A stretch of 64,000 bases of DNA from NCBI GenBank assembly GCA_002409995.1, contig DHOR01000028.1:62001-126000 (forward strand). The letters are read 5' to 3'. Source of the stretch: Hungatella sp. UBA5385. GTDB lineage: Bacteria; Bacillota; Clostridia; Lachnospirales; Lachnospiraceae. Both the position numbers and the translations under genes were made by a program. Every line of letters starts with the position of its first letter. Positions within the stretch are counted from its first letter, which is position 1. The notes beneath the pieces were generated by a model. The model ran no database searches. It saw only the letters and a list, made by a program, of their open reading frames with translations, and was not told the origin of the DNA. Shown here one piece after another: positions 43,223-52,336 of this stretch.

Positions 43223-44461
43223 TTAACCTTTCTTTGATGATAAACGATCACTGATGATGAAGATAATCAGCGCAACAATCAGGGAATTAATGGGTTTGAT
43301 ACCCCATGGGAGAAACATTCCAACCAGTGAGCCTGTAATTACAGAAATAACGGTTCCAAGGTTGAATGCTGATGTTTCTTCTTTTCCGAATTCATAATCT
43401 TCTCTGTGAAGAAAATAATGGGCGATGATAACAACTCCCACAGGAGGGATCATTCCGCTGAGCAGATTTAAGAATCCTACAAAGTTATTATAAAGCCACT
43501 GTGCCAGAAGAGTTCCTATAATTCCTTCCACCAGTACGAGAGGCTTCATTGGAATCTTTGCAATATTGGACCCGCCAAGTCCTGCAGTGTAGAGAGCGTT
43601 ATTGTTGGTTGTCCAGATGTTTAGACCAAGGGTGATAACAGCAGGCAGTGCAAGTCCCTGAAGAATCAGGATATCAAAGATATCAGGTACACCTGTCACT
43701 GCACCTCCAACAGCACCAAATATCATCATTACAGAGTTGCCGGCGAAAAATGCCACTACAGTTGCAGTCACTGCATTGGAAGGTGTTTTTGCAAATCTGG
43801 TAAAGTTAGGAGTTGCGGTGCCGCCTGAGATAAAGGAGCCTACAACAATGGCAATTCCGGTTGTTAATGTTATGGGAGTCTGGGGATTATCGGAGAATAC
43901 ATTAGCAAGTCCGCCTACTTCATTAATTCCCCAATTGACAGAATAAATTCCAAGTATGGCGATTAACGGAACGGCAATGGTTCCAAGGACTGCCAGCGCC
44001 TTTATTCCTATAAATGCTGTGCTGGTCATGACTGCGCCTGTAGCAATAATTAAAATCCACACATTAATTCCTGTCAGTTTAGCTACGGGAATTGCAAACA
44101 TAGCCACTCCTACACCAAACCAGCCGATCTGTGTGATGCTGACTAAAGCAGATGGAAGATAGGACCCTATGCTTCCGAAAGAACGTCTTGCCAGTAAATC
44201 CAGGGTCATTCCTGTCTCCTGACCGATATATCCCAGAATTCCGCAATAAATACCTAAGAATGCATTGCCCAGCAGCATAGACAGAAGGAAGTTCATTCCA
44301 TTCATGCCAACTCCAAGGGTTCCTCCTGCGGTCATGCTGGGGGTAAAAAATGTAAATCCTACAAGTACAACCATAACTGAAAATAAGCCTTGTAATTTCA
44401 TATGGCTGGGGACTGCTGACAGGGAATACTCCGAGTCGTGATTTTTTTCCTCTGTTTTCAT
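43223..44461 (-). CDS. codB: Cytosine permease (NCS1 family)
   Basis: From MKTEEKNHDSEYSLSAVP the protein is 412 residues with about 12 helices. GGAGG is 5 nt before this ATG; an alternative start four codons upstream overlaps the ribosome site. NCS1 signatures include GMNGMNFLLSMLLGNAFLGI-type glycine-rich helix 1 and NIWTTNNNALYTAGLG. It imports cytosine with a cation. It is upstream of codA in the same transcript and has a structured leader. Confidence 0.93.
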   Translation of the reverse strand: MKTEEKNHDSEYSLSAVPSHMKLQGLFSVMVVLVGFTFFTPSMTAGGTLGVGMNGMNFLLSMLLGNAFLGIYCGILGYIGQETGMTLDLLARRSFGSIGSYLPSALVSITQIGWFGVGVAMFAIPVAKLTGINVWILIIATGAVMTSTAFIGIKALAVLGTIAVPLIAILGIYSVNWGINEVGGLANVFSDNPQTPITLTTGIAIVVGSFISGGTATPNFTRFAKTPSNAVTATVVAFFAGNSVMMIFGAVGGAVTGVPDIFDILILQGLALPAVITLGLNIWTTNNNALYTAGLGGSNIAKIPMKPLVLVEGIIGTLLAQWLYNNFVGFLNLLSGMIPPVGVVIIAHYFLHREDYEFGKEETSAFNLGTVISVITGSLVGMFLPWGIKPINSLIVALIIFIISDRLSSKKG

Positions 44462-44494
44462 ATTTACCTCCATAATCTTTTGTTATTTGGCTCC

Positions 44495-44581
44495 TGACCA
44501 CTGCGGCGGAGATATCCATAAAAAAAGCGCAGATGCTTATAAAATGTAAGCCTACGCCATGCAGCCTGTAAAGTGTCCGCC
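44495..44581 (-). promoter_or_regulatory. Structured codBA leader with attenuator-type terminator
   Basis: Read on the minus strand, a hairpin made of GGCGTAGGCTTA and TAAGC-AT-CTGCGC is followed by seven Ts (44520-44526), a classic intrinsic terminator about 60 nt before the codB start. An outer pairing GGCGGA (complement of 44576-44581) with TCCGCC (complement of 44495-44500) encloses it. A GGCTGCATGG segment could pair alternatively with CAGTGGTCAGGAGCC. This suggests regulated read-through. It matches no riboswitch consensus I know. Confidence 0.55.
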
Positions 44582-44683
44582 AAAATCTATCATATTATAC
44601 CATGTGATCTTCTCTTTTCCAACTACTTTTTCAAGGTTTTTACAGAAAAAGAAACATATCTCTCTTGGTTTCATAAAATGTTA

Positions 44684-44712
44684 TTGACACTGATTCTCAA
44701 TAAGAGTAGAAT
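44684..44712 (+). promoter_or_regulatory. feoAB promoter with Fur-like site
   Basis: TTGACA (44684-44689) and TAGAAT (44707-44712) are spaced exactly 17 bp. The spacer TGATTCTCAATAAGA resembles half of a Fur box (TGATTCTCA-like), so iron repression is likely. Confidence 0.65.
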
Positions 44713-44749
44713 CTCTATGGGTGCTATAAATGTACCAGAGGAGAATATT

Positions 44750-44983
44750 ATGAAATTATACGAAGGCGAGATTGGAAAAACATATATTGTTTACAGCGTC
44801 ATGGTGAAAGATGTAATTGCAAGACGCTTAGAGGCTTTGGGAGTCAATGAGATGACTCATATAACATTGTTGAATAAAAAGGGCAGCGGAACTGTGATTA
44901 TTAAGGTACGGGGAACGCGTTTGGCTCTTGGAAGAAAGATATCCGAAGGAATAGAGATAAGGGAGGCCGTCAAACATGAATGA
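44750..44983 (+). CDS. feoA: FeoA ferrous iron transport accessory protein
   Basis: From MKLYEGEIGKTYIVYSV the protein is 77 residues, the normal FeoA length. The SH3-like fold is seen in VIARRLEALGVNEMTHITLLNKKGSG (in part) and TRLALGRKISEGIEI. GAGGAG lies 7 nt upstream; a frame that opens 59 codons earlier spans the promoter and is rejected. It overlaps feoB by 8 nt and helps FeoB GTPase-driven Fe2+ uptake. Confidence 0.93.
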   Translation: MKLYEGEIGKTYIVYSVMVKDVIARRLEALGVNEMTHITLLNKKGSGTVIIKVRGTRLALGRKISEGIEIREAVKHE

Positions 44984-46973
44984 TAATAATAGAAAAATTA
45001 ATGTTGCATTTGTGGGAAACCCTAACTGTGGAAAAACAACACTGTTTAATGCATTTACAGGTGCAAAGCTAAAGGTTGCAAACTGGCCCGGAGTTACGGT
45101 AGAACGGGTGGAAGGCGAGACCAGCTACAAAGGACGTCCTATCCGCGTTGTGGATACTCCAGGAATTTATAGTCTAACTTCTTATACCATAGAGGAAAAG
45201 GTGACTAGAAAATGTCTGGAGGATGAGGAGATTGATGTGATCATCAATGTAGTAGATGCCTCTTCTCTGGAACGTAATCTATATCTGACTCTTCAGCTTC
45301 TGGAGCTGAAAAAGCCTGTGATTCTTGCTCTTAATATGATGGATATTGTGGAGGAAAGGGGAATGGAGATTGACCTTCACCGTCTTCCTGAAATGCTGGG
45401 CTCCATACCGGTTGTCCCTGTGTCAGCCAGAAAACGGACAGGACTTGATGTGCTGATGCACGCAGTTGTCCATCATTATGAAGAAGGTCCTCATGGAGTT
45501 GTGGTTCATTACACTCCTAAGCTTGAGAATAAGATATCTAAGGTTATAACTGTGCTGAAAGCACATTACGGTGATATTGGTAATTTAAGATGGCATGCCA
45601 TTAAGTTCATGGAATATGATGAAGAGGTATGGAATGACCACCCCATTGATGTCAGCAATATTATTGATCATAATTATGAAAAAGAGATTATTAATCAGAA
45701 GTATGACTATATAGAAGAGATTATCGACGAGTGTCTGATCAATAAAGAGGAAAAATCAGCCTTTACAGATAAAATTGATGAGTTTTTCACTCACCCTGTC
45801 TGGGGGATTCCTATATTTTTGGGGATTATGGCACTTGTATTCTTCCTTACTTTTACAGTGGGAGATTTCTTAAAAGGGTATTTTGAAGTTGCCCTTGATG
45901 TGTTTTCAGGATATATGCTGGAAATTCTTCAGGGTATCCACGCTGCTGACTGGATTACTTCTCTGGTAGTGGATGGTATTGTAGCAGGTGTAGGTGGAAT
46001 ACTTACCTTTCTGCCTAATATATTTATATTGTTTCTTGCACTTGCATTTTTGGAAGACAGCGGTTATATGGCAAGAGTTGCCTATGTTATGAATGAGGTT
46101 ATGGGCAAGGTGGGTCTGTCCGGCAAGGCATTTCTGCCTATGCTTCTGGGATTTGGCTGTACAGTGCCTGCAGTTATGGCTACCAGATCACTTCCTAGTG
46201 TGAAGGATAGAAGAAGGACCATTCTAATTACTCCTTTTATGTCCTGTTCAGCCAAGCTGCCAATATATGTCCTGTTTTCAGGAATGTTTTTCCCGAACCA
46301 TTCTCTGATTGTGGCTTATTCTCTCTATTTAATCGGACTTGTTGTGGCAATTGTTGTTGCCTATATCAGCCATCGAATGGCAAAGGGAGAGGAAGAGGAT
46401 ACTCTCCTCATCGAGCTTCCGGAGTACAAGACTCCCAATGGAAGAACGGTTGCTATCTATGTATGGGATAAAGTAAAGGATTACTTAAGCAAGGCAGGAA
46501 CTACTATTTTCCTTGCCTCCATTGTGTTATGGTTTGTATTAAATACAGGAACAAGTGGATTTGTCAGTGATGTAACAGACAGCTTTGCAGCCATGATCGG
46601 CCGTGTTCTGGTGCCTGTGTTAAAGCCGGCAGGTTTGGGAGACTGGAGAATTGCAGTTGCCCTTATATCCGGGCTTTCTGCTAAGGAAGTGGTTGTGTCC
46701 AGCTTCTCTGTTTTATTTGGAATTAATAACATTAATTCTGCAGGGGGGATGTCAGAGCTTCTGGGGACTTTGGGTACCGTTGGATTTGGTGGACTTAATG
46801 CTTATGCGCTGATGATTTTCTGCCTGTTATATTCACCATGTATTGCAGCCATTGCAACTATTAAACGTGAGACAGGTTCTCTGCGTTTTACAGTTTTAAT
46901 GGTGCTGTTTCAGCTGGCTGTGGCATGGGCAGGAGCTGCTCTGGTATTCCAGATTGGAAGTTTATTATTTTAA
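44976..46973 (+). CDS. feoB: FeoB ferrous iron transporter
   Basis: The 665-residue protein has an N-terminal G domain with G1 GNPNCGKTTLFNAFTG, G2 region GVTVERVEG, G3 DTPGIYSL and G4 ALNMMD, then a helical spacer. The C-terminal part has about 8-10 helices with Gate motifs (LLGFGCTVPAVMATR, FMSCSAKLPIYV). GGGAGG lies before the ATG inside feoA. It imports Fe2+ under reducing conditions. Its cytosolic C-terminus lacks a FeoC-like extension. Confidence 0.96.
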   Translation: MNDNNRKINVAFVGNPNCGKTTLFNAFTGAKLKVANWPGVTVERVEGETSYKGRPIRVVDTPGIYSLTSYTIEEKVTRKCLEDEEIDVIINVVDASSLERNLYLTLQLLELKKPVILALNMMDIVEERGMEIDLHRLPEMLGSIPVVPVSARKRTGLDVLMHAVVHHYEEGPHGVVVHYTPKLENKISKVITVLKAHYGDIGNLRWHAIKFMEYDEEVWNDHPIDVSNIIDHNYEKEIINQKYDYIEEIIDECLINKEEKSAFTDKIDEFFTHPVWGIPIFLGIMALVFFLTFTVGDFLKGYFEVALDVFSGYMLEILQGIHAADWITSLVVDGIVAGVGGILTFLPNIFILFLALAFLEDSGYMARVAYVMNEVMGKVGLSGKAFLPMLLGFGCTVPAVMATRSLPSVKDRRRTILITPFMSCSAKLPIYVLFSGMFFPNHSLIVAYSLYLIGLVVAIVVAYISHRMAKGEEEDTLLIELPEYKTPNGRTVAIYVWDKVKDYLSKAGTTIFLASIVLWFVLNTGTSGFVSDVTDSFAAMIGRVLVPVLKPAGLGDWRIAVALISGLSAKEVVVSSFSVLFGINNINSAGGMSELLGTLGTVGFGGLNAYALMIFCLLYSPCIAAIATIKRETGSLRFTVLMVLFQLAVAWAGAALVFQIGSLLF

Positions 46974-46990
46974 TGATGGAGATTGTATAA

Positions 46991-47764
46991 ATGAATGATA
47001 AGCTGCTTGTAGAAACGGCTGTGCTGGCAGGAGAGATAATGCTGGTAAGCGGTGCTGAAATTTACCGGGTGGAGGATACCATCAACCGAATTATGAGGAA
47101 AGCAGGGAAGGAGACGGCAGAGGCTATTGTTTTCTCTACCGGTATCTTTGCTTCTTTAAATGATCCTTCTATTGAGGCCATTACAGTAGCCCGCAGGGTT
47201 AACGGCTGGTCTGCCAACTTAAACAGGGTCTATCTGGTCAATGATGTATCCAGAAAGTTATGCAGTGACAGTATCACTGTAGAAGAGGCTTACAGCAGAT
47301 TAAAGGAAATTAAAAATACAGTCCAGTACCGCCCGGGAGTAAAGAACATCGGAGTTGTTGGTGTGGCTGTGTTCTTTACCCTTCTTCTGGGCGGCGTGGT
47401 GAAGGACTGTCTGGCAGCAGCAGTGACTGGGGCAATACTGGCAGCAGCTATGGAGCTATCCCGGAGAATCCGTTTAAATGACTTCTGTGTCAATGGATTA
47501 TGTGCGTTTTTAATTGCTGTATCAACTCTTGTGATGGGGCAGTGGATATTCCCTGGGATAAAGACTGATATTATTATAATCGGAGCCATTATGCCTCTTG
47601 TGCCTGGAGTGATTTTTACCACTGCAATCAGGGATACTCTCAATGGGGACTATGCCTCAGGCACTGCCAGAATTATGGAGGCAGTGGTGGTTGCCCTTGC
47701 AGTAGCTGCAGGTGTGGGCGCAGGTATGGGATTGTTTCAGTGGATAGTGGGAGGTGGTTTATGA
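46991..47764 (+). CDS. ThrE-like threonine/serine exporter, N-terminal subunit (DUF1212)
   Basis: This 257-residue protein has the ThrE-N cytoplasmic head (VSGAEIYRVEDTINRIM, FSTGIFASL) followed by five or so membrane helices (from about 118). Its stop overlaps the start of the smaller ThrE-C-type gene by ATGA. The pair forms a two-piece version of ThrE, a proton-coupled exporter of threonine and serine. It lies 17 nt after feoB, so it may share that transcript. Confidence 0.88.
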   Translation: MNDKLLVETAVLAGEIMLVSGAEIYRVEDTINRIMRKAGKETAEAIVFSTGIFASLNDPSIEAITVARRVNGWSANLNRVYLVNDVSRKLCSDSITVEEAYSRLKEIKNTVQYRPGVKNIGVVGVAVFFTLLLGGVVKDCLAAAVTGAILAAAMELSRRIRLNDFCVNGLCAFLIAVSTLVMGQWIFPGIKTDIIIIGAIMPLVPGVIFTTAIRDTLNGDYASGTARIMEAVVVALAVAAGVGAGMGLFQWIVGGGL

Positions 47765-48183
47765 TGTTATTACAGACAGTGGGGGCATTTCTTGCAGTCA
47801 TCAGTTTCGCCCTGATTCTGGAGCTTCCTAAAAAATATGTGCTGCTGGCAGGTGGAATCGGTGCTGCCGGCTGGCTGGTCTTTCTGCTGGTGAGGGAGTT
47901 TTCCGGTTCTGTCATAGCGGCTTCCTTTGTTTCCAGCATGGTGGTTGCATTATCCAGCCATATTTCTGCAAGAATCTGTAAGGCACCGGTTACTGTATTT
48001 CTTGTGGCGGGAATTCTTCCTTCTGTTCCCGGTACTTCCATTTACAGAAGTGTATCTTATATGATTGGAAGTAATCCGGAACTTTCCAGTCATTATCTTG
48101 TGGAAACCCTACAGATTGCAGGAGCCATTGCTATGGCTATATTTATTATGGATTCTCTGTTCCGATTGGGGCAGAGGAATTAA
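47761..48183 (+). CDS. ThrE-like threonine/serine exporter, C-terminal subunit (DUF3815)
   Basis: From MMLLQTVGAFLAVISFAL the protein is 140 residues with four hydrophobic segments and the conserved AGILPSVPGTSIYRSVSYM. It overlaps the upstream subunit gene (ATGA), implying translational coupling. It runs 38 nt into the convergent DUF5688 gene at its 3' end. Confidence 0.86.
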   Translation: MMLLQTVGAFLAVISFALILELPKKYVLLAGGIGAAGWLVFLLVREFSGSVIAASFVSSMVVALSSHISARICKAPVTVFLVAGILPSVPGTSIYRSVSYMIGSNPELSSHYLVETLQIAGAIAMAIFIMDSLFRLGQRN

Positions 48184-49111
48184 AGGCAATGGAGAGACGG
48201 TCTTCAGCCATAGAGTAATAATACAGATGATTGGACAGGTGATCCTCTACAGGAACCTCTTCCTCATTGATTCTGCAGATCATATTGCTGATATCTCTGT
48301 AGGAAAGCCCTTCGCTGTTGGGGATAATAAGGACTTCGTGAATGCTGGAAGGCAGGATTAATAAATCCTGTCCAAGTGAGGCTGCGAAGTCTTTTAATAT
48401 ACCCTCATAGCAAATACAGCTGGCTCCGTAAAGCCCTGACCGATTGGTGAGAACATAAAAAGGAGATTCCCAACCGGTATCCTGAAGAACATGATCAAGA
48501 TCCTGCTCATTATACTCAGTTCCCATAGCTTCCGCTGTCATTTCCTTAAGCACTTCTGTCATTGTCCGGATTCTGGCAGGAAACAGCCAGGGAGTATTGA
48601 TTCTGGCAGAGGCAAGAAGGTCTTCTGCCTTCAGATTCCACAGGGTAAGCTGACTGTTTTTGATCATTGCAGAGTACTGACCATTATCATCTTCACCCAG
48701 AATCAGATAGAATACAAGGACAAGGTCCAGGCCTGGTAAGGACATATGGGGAACCTCAGCAAGAATGGCTCTGTTAGCTGGTTCATTGATCAGCCGATAG
48801 ATAATTCTGCTCTCTGCAAATTCCACAGACTGCAGCGCCTTTCTCTCAATTTCAGGCGGAAAACAGCTGGTCTCATAGAGATTTACAATGTCTGTTAGAA
48901 TGTCATTCATAGACATTCCATTTTCATAGGCAGTGTAATAGCTGTTTAGGTAGATGGTGGGGATTGCTTCCTGAGTGGAAGTCCCAATGCAGAGCCCATC
49001 CAGTGTGAGACCGTTATTCTTGGGGATGGGGTGTGTGATAACTGAATATTCTTCCCCAAGACGGGACTGAAGGGAAGTCTTTACAGTTTCTAGAAATGTG
49101 TTGTATACCAT
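48146..49111 (-). CDS. DUF5688 family protein, function unknown
   Basis: This 321-residue soluble protein, with no signal peptide, is common in Lachnospiraceae. Recognisable stretches are PTIYLNSYYTAYENGMSMNDI, given in part, and EVPHMSLPGLDLVLVFYLIL and ASCICYEGILKDFAASLGQD. AAGGAGG is 11 nt before the ATG. Its 3' end overlaps the ThrE-C-like gene in convergent orientation. No catalytic motif is evident and I cannot give a function. Confidence 0.7.
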   Translation of the reverse strand: MVYNTFLETVKTSLQSRLGEEYSVITHPIPKNNGLTLDGLCIGTSTQEAIPTIYLNSYYTAYENGMSMNDILTDIVNLYETSCFPPEIERKALQSVEFAESRIIYRLINEPANRAILAEVPHMSLPGLDLVLVFYLILGEDDNGQYSAMIKNSQLTLWNLKAEDLLASARINTPWLFPARIRTMTEVLKEMTAEAMGTEYNEQDLDHVLQDTGWESPFYVLTNRSGLYGASCICYEGILKDFAASLGQDLLILPSSIHEVLIIPNSEGLSYRDISNMICRINEEEVPVEDHLSNHLYYYSMAEDRLSIAFNSSAPIGTENP

Positions 49112-49411
49112 AGATGTGTATACCTCCTTAAGATATGATTTATGTAAACCATACTGAATATAAAAGCAGAGTATGGTAGTACAAACTTAATTTTTTAATG
49201 AAGGGAATTGTATTCCTGAGGTGGAACAGTTGATTTGAAAAACAAGTTAATTATCTGTTTTTTAATTATACATGTTGGAAGGGAAAATGACAATGGTTTT
49301 TTAAAGATATTTAGAAATAATATTTAAATAAATAAAAGAAAAAACTAACAATATAATGGATAAATTTGGTATAATGTTGGCATAACACATAAGAAAGATT
49401 GAAGGGCGCAT
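49112..49411. promoter_or_regulatory. Divergent intergenic region of DUF5688 and LacI genes
   Basis: An inverted repeat ACCATACT (49148-49155) / AGTATGGT (49170-49177) lies near the DUF5688 start. On the plus strand an extended -10, TGGTATAAT (49367-49375), lies 36 nt before the LacI gene. The rest is AT-rich without a gene. Confidence 0.4.
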
Positions 49412-50368
49412 ATGGCATATTCAAAAAGAGCAACAATTAAAACAATTGCAAAAGAAGCGAATTTGACAGCGAATACAGTTTCTTTGGCATTGAGAGATTC
49501 TCCCCTGGTTAAGCCAGAGACCAAACAGCTAATAATAGAGATTGCAGAAAGGCAGGGGTATGTACCTAATGTGACAGCAGAATCACTTAGACTGGGACAT
49601 AGTAAGCTAATCGCATTGATATTTGGAGATATAGGGAATCCCCTTTTTGCTATTAAAACAAAAAAAATAGAGGATGCTTTGAGAAAATGTGGTTATCAAG
49701 TAATGATTATGGATACAGATGAGGATCTTCAACAGGAGATTGCCGTAGTACGCAGTGCTATCGGACGGAAGGTGGACGGTGTGGTATTATGTCCATGTCA
49801 GAAGGGCCGAGAGGCGTTGGATTTGATGAAGCAGCATAAGGTTCCCTGCGTTTTAGTAGGTAGAAGTATGGAAGATGGGCTGGAAGATAGTGTGGTTTGG
49901 GATAATTATCGAGGTGGACAAGTGGCTACAGAGCATTTAATTTCGCTGGGATGTAAAAGAATTTTGTGTTTGCTTGGCCCTAAGGAAATTTCTACTTCTC
50001 ATGAGAGACAGGCTGGATATCAGGCTGCTTTGAGAGAAGCGAATCTTCCTGTCTTAGATGAACTGCAGATTAGAGTGGAGCGGGATCGGGTTGTTGATGC
50101 GTTGAAAAAACAGAGGGAGCCCTTTGATGGAATATTTGCCTTCAGTGATCTTTATGCATGGGAGGCTGCTGCTTGCCTTCAGAAAGAAGTCCCTATTATA
50201 GGCTATGATAATGTGAAAAGTTCATTAACACTTCCGTTTTCCATTCCGACAGTTGCTGCTGATCTGGATAAAGAAACAGAGTATATTGTGGATTTTTTGC
50301 TGAAACGAATCGAAGAATTTGATCGACCTGTATCTAAAAAGACGTTACCTGTAAATGTTGTTTTATGA
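49412..50368 (+). CDS. LacI-family transcriptional regulator
   Basis: The 318-residue protein has the LacI helix-turn-helix ATIKTIAKEANLTANTVSLAL (about 8-28) with hinge ESLRLGHSKLIALIF, then a periplasmic-binding-type effector domain (VDGVVLCPCQKG, IFAFSDLYAWEAA). It is followed by a terminator and then by a promoter with an 18-bp palindromic operator in front of a sugar importer, its probable target. Effector unknown; a sugar or sugar acid related to the enolase-superfamily enzyme downstream is likely. Confidence 0.92.
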   Translation: MAYSKRATIKTIAKEANLTANTVSLALRDSPLVKPETKQLIIEIAERQGYVPNVTAESLRLGHSKLIALIFGDIGNPLFAIKTKKIEDALRKCGYQVMIMDTDEDLQQEIAVVRSAIGRKVDGVVLCPCQKGREALDLMKQHKVPCVLVGRSMEDGLEDSVVWDNYRGGQVATEHLISLGCKRILCLLGPKEISTSHERQAGYQAALREANLPVLDELQIRVERDRVVDALKKQREPFDGIFAFSDLYAWEAAACLQKEVPIIGYDNVKSSLTLPFSIPTVAADLDKETEYIVDFLLKRIEEFDRPVSKKTLPVNVVL

Positions 50369-50388
50369 TTTGTAAAATAATATGTGAA

Positions 50389-50450
50389 AATTCCTGTTAT
50401 GGGAGAGAAACCAGTTTTTGGTTTTTATCCTATAACAGGAATTTTTTTAT
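50389..50450 (+). terminator. Terminator after LacI gene
   Basis: AATTCCTGTTAT (50389-50400) pairs with ATAACAGGAATT (50432-50443), followed by a T tract; a 31-nt loop. Confidence 0.8.
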
Positions 50451-50481
50451 TAAAAAATTCTTTAAAATTATAAGAAAGTAA

Positions 50482-50534
50482 TTGACATTACGTGTATGTG
50501 AGGCTATAATAAAGTCAATATTAACGTTAATATT
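50482..50534 (+). promoter_or_regulatory. Consensus sigma-A promoter with LacI-type operator
   Basis: TTGACA (50482-50487) and TATAAT (50505-50510) are both perfect and spaced 17 bp. Directly downstream, covering the likely start site, is the perfect 18-bp palindrome AATATTAACGTTAATATT (50517-50534), centred on CG as LacI-family operators are. This is a strong promoter made for tight repression. Confidence 0.85.
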
Positions 50535-50558
50535 CAGAATATTAAGGGGGTTGAGGCA

Positions 50559-51440
50559 ATGAAGTCTAAAAGAAGAGAGGCTATATTTGGCTGGGGGATT
50601 TTATTTCCTGCAATGGTTATCTTAGCTATACTTTTTATAAAACCATTGCTGGATCTGTTAACAACCAGTTTGACAAATCAGAATTTGTTAAGGCCAGACA
50701 GATTGGAATTTGTTGGATTGGGTAACTATATTCAGATGTTTAAGAACAGGGATTTCTGGGACTCTTTAAAACGGTCGGTTATTTTTACATCTTCTGTTAC
50801 TGTATGTTCGATTGTCATCAGCATGTTGGTTGCATTGCTAATGGATATGGAATTTCTGTTAAAGAGGTTTTTGTTTGCCTTATTATTACTTCCCTGGGTC
50901 ACTTCATTTATGTCTTCAGCGTTTGCCTTTACTTTAATGTATGATTATTCCTATGGTGTGTTTAACTACATAATGAGCGATGTGCTGCATATTGCAGAAG
51001 CTCAGAACTGGCTGGGACAGTTAAATACTGCAATGTTTTCTGTAATAGTAGTATCTACCTGGCATTTTCTCCCGTTTTCCATTTTGGTTCTTTCTAATGC
51101 ACTGAAACAGGTACCTTTGGAGTTGATTGAAAGTGCCAATATGGATGGAGCCAGCGGTATCCAGAAATTTTTCTTTATCAAGATGCCACTTATGAAATCT
51201 GCAATTATTACATTGGTAATCGTTCGCATTGCGGCAGCCTTTAAAATGTTTGATTCTATTTTTCTTCTGACAAAAGGAGGTCCTGGTGATGCAACTACTA
51301 CATTGCCACTTTGGTATTATCAGATGGGATTTCAGGCATTCCGCTCTGGGATGGGAGCTGCAATAGGAGTGGTGCTTGTAATATTAGTACTGATTGTTTA
51401 TTTTATATTAATAAAATTATTTGGTGAGGATGCTGTATGA
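50559..51440 (+). CDS. Sugar ABC transporter permease (MalF-like)
   Basis: This 293-residue permease has six predicted helices, with EAA loop ESANMDGASGIQKFFFIKMP and typical ending. AAGGGGG lies before the ATG. It overlaps the next gene by 4 nt (ATGA). Partner of the MalG-like permease and the lipoprotein encoded next; no ATPase gene in the cluster. Confidence 0.93.
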   Translation: MKSKRREAIFGWGILFPAMVILAILFIKPLLDLLTTSLTNQNLLRPDRLEFVGLGNYIQMFKNRDFWDSLKRSVIFTSSVTVCSIVISMLVALLMDMEFLLKRFLFALLLLPWVTSFMSSAFAFTLMYDYSYGVFNYIMSDVLHIAEAQNWLGQLNTAMFSVIVVSTWHFLPFSILVLSNALKQVPLELIESANMDGASGIQKFFFIKMPLMKSAIITLVIVRIAAAFKMFDSIFLLTKGGPGDATTTLPLWYYQMGFQAFRSGMGAAIGVVLVILVLIVYFILIKLFGEDAV

Positions 51441-52312
51441 ATAATATGCAAATAAAAAGAAAAGGCAAACGGATATTACGAATTGTGGGTGCATGGCTTG
51501 TAGTTATGATTATCATTTTTCCTATTTATTGGATCGGTCTGACCTCCATACGTCCAGTTGATGAGATATTAACATATCCGCCCCGTTTCTTTCCTGATGT
51601 GAAAACGGTTTCGCTGGATCACTATAAGACTGTTTTAAGCGGAAAGATCGGCAGTTCAACCAATCAATATGGACTTCCTACTTTTTTCATGAATAGTGTT
51701 ATTCTTGCTATAACCACAACTTTGATCACCATTTTTATCAGTTTGTTTGCTGCATATGGGCTGGTTCGTGTTTCATTTAAGGGAAGGAAGCTGATGTCTC
51801 ATCTGATTTTACTGTGCTATTTGATACCTGGAATTGCATTAATGATTCCTATGTTTTCCATGGCAGTAAGATTAAGATTGAACAACACATTAGGCGGAGT
51901 GGTTTTATTCCAAATAGCTATGAATCTTCCCCTTGGAATATGGTTTACAAAGGCATTTATTAAGGGAATACCTGAAAGTCTGGAGGAATCTGCCAGATTA
52001 GATGGCTGTAACCGGCTACAGGTAATACTTCAGATTATTCTGCCACTGTCAATTCCTGCACTGGTAGTTGTTGGCTTTAATATGTTTCTGGCTTCATGGA
52101 ATGACTATTTGCTACCATCGATTTTACTTGATCGGGAAAGACTAAAGCCATTGATGGTTGGGCTCTACATTTATTTCAACCAGAATATTGGAGTGGTATG
52201 GGGGGAAGTTATGGCTTCAGCAGTGATCGCAATGGTACCGGTTTTCTTTGTGTTTTTTTACTTTCAAAAGTATATTGTAGGCGGGCTTTCCATGGGAGCA
52301 GTCAAGGGGTAA
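51437..52312 (+). CDS. Sugar ABC transporter permease (MalG-like)
   Basis: This 291-residue permease has six predicted helices, with EAA loop EESARLDGCNRLQVILQII and C-terminal YFQKYIVGGLSMGAVKG. It overlaps the previous permease gene by 4 nt. It completes the membrane channel for the binding protein encoded 24 nt downstream. Confidence 0.93.
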   Translation: MNNMQIKRKGKRILRIVGAWLVVMIIIFPIYWIGLTSIRPVDEILTYPPRFFPDVKTVSLDHYKTVLSGKIGSSTNQYGLPTFFMNSVILAITTTLITIFISLFAAYGLVRVSFKGRKLMSHLILLCYLIPGIALMIPMFSMAVRLRLNNTLGGVVLFQIAMNLPLGIWFTKAFIKGIPESLEESARLDGCNRLQVILQIILPLSIPALVVVGFNMFLASWNDYLLPSILLDRERLKPLMVGLYIYFNQNIGVVWGEVMASAVIAMVPVFFVFFYFQKYIVGGLSMGAVKG

Positions 52313-52336
52313 GTGCGCCAGAAGGGAGAAGTATAT

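Noticed and set aside
44495..44581. Assigning the codB leader to a known riboswitch class
   Set aside because: Core sequences of purine, preQ1, TPP, THF, ZTP and guanidine riboswitches and of PyrR sites are not present; kept only as an uncharacterised structured leader.
47673..48041. Minus-strand open frame of 122 codons
   Set aside because: Antisense of the ThrE-like genes, which have clear membrane topology and family motifs.
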